Assembly (NCBI RefSeq): GCF_000468755.1
Contig: NZ_AWEZ01000064.1
Location: 45,379-109,378 of the forward strand
Length of the DNA stretch: 64,000 bases
Reading direction: 5' to 3'
DNA from: Olsenella profusa F0195
GTDB taxonomy: Bacteria; Actinomycetota; Coriobacteriia; Coriobacteriales; Atopobiaceae
Under the pieces are notes generated by a model that saw nothing but the letters and a program-made list of their open reading frames with translations, was not told the DNA's origin and searched no databases. The position numbers were made by a program, and so were the translations under genes. This document shows, one piece after another, positions 62,358 through 64,000 of the stretch. How positions within the stretch are numbered: the stretch's first letter is position 1; every line of letters starts with the position of its first letter.

Positions 62358-62485
62358 GAGCTGCCTTTCACTCGATGTCCTTTCTTCGCATCAGAGTATA
62401 AGCATGCAGGTATCGTCTGAATAATATCTATTATCTATTCGCTGCCTCAAGATATAGCGTGAGACTATGGACGGAAGCTGCATTG

Positions 62486-63424
62486 TCAGGACGACAAGAG
62501 GCACGTTCCGCTGTCTGCAACGCCTGTATCCTCGCCGTTGCCGAACGAGAACATGAAGTCGCCGATTGCATTGCCGAGGACAGAGCCAATCGGAACAAGA
62601 GCGCAGAGGCCCACAGGGACCATCACGAACATCGTGAGGAAGGGCACAAAGGCCGTGGAAAGCATGTCGGGGATGACACGCTTGAAGAACTTCTCGACCT
62701 GCCAGAGCACCGGCATGCAGAGAAGAATCGGAAGCACGGTAGAGGAGTAGATGTTGAGCATCGCGGGGATGCCATAGATCGACGTGAAGGTCTGGCCGGT
62801 CTCGGCTGCTGCCGTGACGATGTTCACGAAGTCAGGAGCGATCAGGACGCCGCCCATCATCATGCCGAGCATCTTCGGGCAGCCGAGCTGCTGTGCTGCC
62901 GAGTATCCCAGATATATTGGCATGAAGTAGTAGCCTGCATCGTAGATCCAGTTGTAGAAGAGGTTGTAGATATCAGAATCTGCTGCCCAGAGATTGAGCA
63001 TGCCGGGACCAGCGATGACAGCAATTGTGCGGAACATGGCAGCGCCCATCATGACAGGGATAGCAGCGACCATGGTCTTGGAAAGATAGTCAAGGATTGC
63101 CTGGCCGACGCGCTTGGCGCTCCAAGGCTTCTTCGGCAGATTGGTGTCGAGGTTCTCGTCTATTGCGCCGCCGGCAGAGACGCCGAGCTTCACGATCGCA
63201 TCGTAGACCTTCGGGACGTTCTGGCCGATGATGACCTGGTACTGACCGCCGGACCACTGGCAGCCGAGGGCGCCCTTGATTGCCTTGATCTTGTCGTCGT
63301 CGGGGGCCGATTCGTCCTTGAGGTTGATCCTCAGCCTTGTCATGCAGTGCGCGATGCTTGTGACGTTGTCCTTGCCGCCGATTGCGGCGAGGACCTCTTT
63401 CGCGATTCTCTCGTTGTCTGCCAT
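62486..63424 (-). pseudogene. Truncated beta-glucoside-type PTS EIIBC
   Basis: The start is intact: an EIIB domain with Cys27 in IAHCMTRLRINL, followed by about seven helices of a beta-glucoside-family EIIC (GYYFMPIYLGYSAAQQLG, GVLIAPDFVNIV). The chain then stops after 312 residues with an unrelated tail (GNGEDTGVADSGTCLLSS), whereas the family runs to 450-630. The missing half contains the remaining channel helices. GGGAGG lies 6 nt upstream of ATG 63424. The breakpoint lies 130 nt before metE. Confidence 0.85.
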
Positions 63425-63437
63425 CTTTGCCTCCCGT

Positions 63438-63468
63438 ATCAGAGCGTTGCTTCCCCTGCTGCTCTGAT
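63438..63468 (-). promoter_or_regulatory. Leader hairpin before the EIIBC start
   Basis: ATCAGAGC / GCTCTGAT pair exactly around 15 nt, ending just before the ribosome site of EIIBC. It may be the remains of an antiterminator-controlled leader, fitting the BglG fragment nearby. Confidence 0.4.
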
Positions 63469-63530
63469 CGTTCCGAGGAGGTGCCATCCTTGGAAGCCGT
63501 GGCTCCAAGAGGTCGATGCCTAATAAAACC

Positions 63531-63654
63531 GGCTCTTCGTCACTTCTGGTGGGCAGCACTCCTGCGCCCCTTGAGGGCGTGGCCTCCGAACGGTAGGGCT
63601 TCCCCCGACTGGAGGCTCCGTCCCGGAGGCGCGATGTGGATGCTCGGGCAGGCA
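63531..63654. repeat. 124-bp direct repeat, copy B
   Basis: Matches copy A (59555-59678) in the same orientation with six differences. It lies upstream of the EIIBC start and next to the IS21-type element, so the two copies bracket 3.85 kb of patched DNA. Confidence 0.85.
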
Positions 63655-63941
63655 TGCCGGCAAGGCCCTTCGAGAGGTCGACGGGGCCCGGGGACGAGCG
63701 GGAGGTCTCCGACGTCTGGCTCGGGGAGCGCGAGGGGGCGCAGGACGAGCCCCACGTGGGGGTGGCCCACAGGAGGGGCCAGGTGTGTTTGATAGCCTCT
63801 CAGTTGCGGGTTTGAGCACCGAAGTCTTTCGGGTCCGGGCACGAAAATCTTTCGCATGTGTGCATGGGCACGCCGACCACCCGTTGATGTGGCCTACCTT
63901 TGTCGATGCGTCCGTTTTCGACACGAGGAGGCCAAGAGAGG
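63655..63941. other. Probable left end of an IS21-type element
   Basis: No gene is supported. Two imperfect 18-bp repeats (GCACCGAAGTCTTTCGGG at 63816 and GCACGAAAATCTTTCGCA at 63839) resemble the multiple terminal repeats of IS21 elements. The true element end probably lies near 63784 (TGTGTTTGATAGCC). The sequence before it (63655-63783) may be a fragment of a disrupted gene, not identified. Confidence 0.45.
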
Positions 63942-64000
63942 ATGATCGGCGTGGACAAGATCGAGGACATCAGGAGGATGTGGAGGAGAGGCGTCTCGGC
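63942..64000 (+). CDS. istA: IS21-family transposase IstA (N-terminal, partial)
   Basis: Nineteen complete codons are visible before the window ends: MIGVDKIEDIRRMWRRGVS. This matches the helix-turn-helix start of IS21 IstA proteins, which usually continue with an IARxLGxDRKTVRK-type motif. A GAGGAGG/AGAGAGG purine run precedes ATG 63942. An IstB ATPase should follow outside the window. Confidence 0.65.
   Translation, partial: MIGVDKIEDIRRMWRRGVS

Noticed and set aside
62358..62485. Cobalamin or S-box/T-box riboswitch upstream of metE
   Set aside because: The space before metE is only about 130 nt up to the broken EIIBC and shows none of the conserved boxes; a covariance scan would settle it.
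63540..63857. 105-codon minus-strand frame through repeat copy B
   Set aside because: It shares its C-terminal residues with the frame through copy A only because the DNA repeats; no ribosome site and no family similarity.
1..64000. CRISPR array, tRNA, rRNA or prophage module
   Set aside because: No regularly spaced repeats, cloverleaf-like genes, rRNA segments or phage structural genes were seen anywhere in the window.

Overview
The window is GC-rich, dense bacterial DNA with core gene orders of a high-GC Gram-positive. Examples are rpsO-pnp, a dnaJ-mtaB-phoH-ybeY-dgkA-era-recO operon, and lepA-dus-hemW divergent from rpsT. Many PTS systems, a secondary-alcohol dehydrogenase and Cof-type HAD hydrolases point to a fermentative anaerobe. 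The overall look fits class Coriobacteriia (Olsenella/Atopobium-like); this assignment is inference from protein character and gene order, not a search.

Layout: 1-5.3 kb holds the end of an unknown gene, a 41-aa membrane peptide, pnp, rpsO with structured leader hairpins, a zinc-ribbon/SurA-like membrane protein and a HAD phosphatase. 5.4-12.6 kb is an eight-gene leftward housekeeping operon led by an unusual membrane-anchored DnaJ. 12.7-20.0 kb is a less GC-rich sugar island: RpiR regulator, D-lyxose isomerase-like cupin, DUF4432 epimerase-like protein, xylulokinase, fructose-family PTS EIIC/EIIB/EIIA and class II ketose-bisphosphate aldolase. All are read leftward from a promoter overlapped by two GAAATTTC palindromes. 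20.1-29.0 kb carries a 67-nt perfect hairpin, an AarF/UbiB kinase, a His-rich AbrB protein, an MgtA-type ATPase, a DUF3592 protein, an amino-acid-dehydrogenase-like oxidoreductase and a CPBP protease. 29.3-41.5 kb has a heterodimeric ABC transporter, a frameshifted HAD gene, an antitoxin with a truncated PIN toxin, a DUF438/PAS/DUF1858 protein, a COG0523 metal-chaperone GTPase, a secondary-alcohol dehydrogenase, a threonine-aldolase relic, a secreted beta-helix protein and a short flavin-reductase-like protein.

41.5-45.3 kb is an ascorbate-type PTS (EIIB, EIIC, EIIA) divergent from a DeoR regulator, beside a decayed HPr-like gene. 45.3-51.5 kb is accessory: NYN nuclease-like protein, B12/radical-SAM enzyme, a 174-bp element with 28-bp terminal inverted repeats, a fossil copy of the adh 3' end, acetyltransferase, MFS relic, YunG-like, YdcF-like and flavodoxin-like genes. 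51.5-53.8 kb encodes the AmmeMemoRadiSam set, with the Memo and AMMECR1 domains fused in one protein. 54.9-59.5 kb is lepA-dus-hemW plus rpsT.

The last 4.4 kb is a patched region. Two 124-bp direct repeats (59555-59678 and 63531-63654) bracket a truncated BglG antiterminator, an intact metE and a truncated beta-glucoside PTS EIIBC. An IS21-type transposase gene begins at 63942. Accessory stretches are rich in gene relics (HAD, PIN toxin, threonine aldolase, HPr, adh tail, MFS, BglG, EIIBC), so this chromosome appears to be acquiring and shedding sugar-uptake and defence genes.
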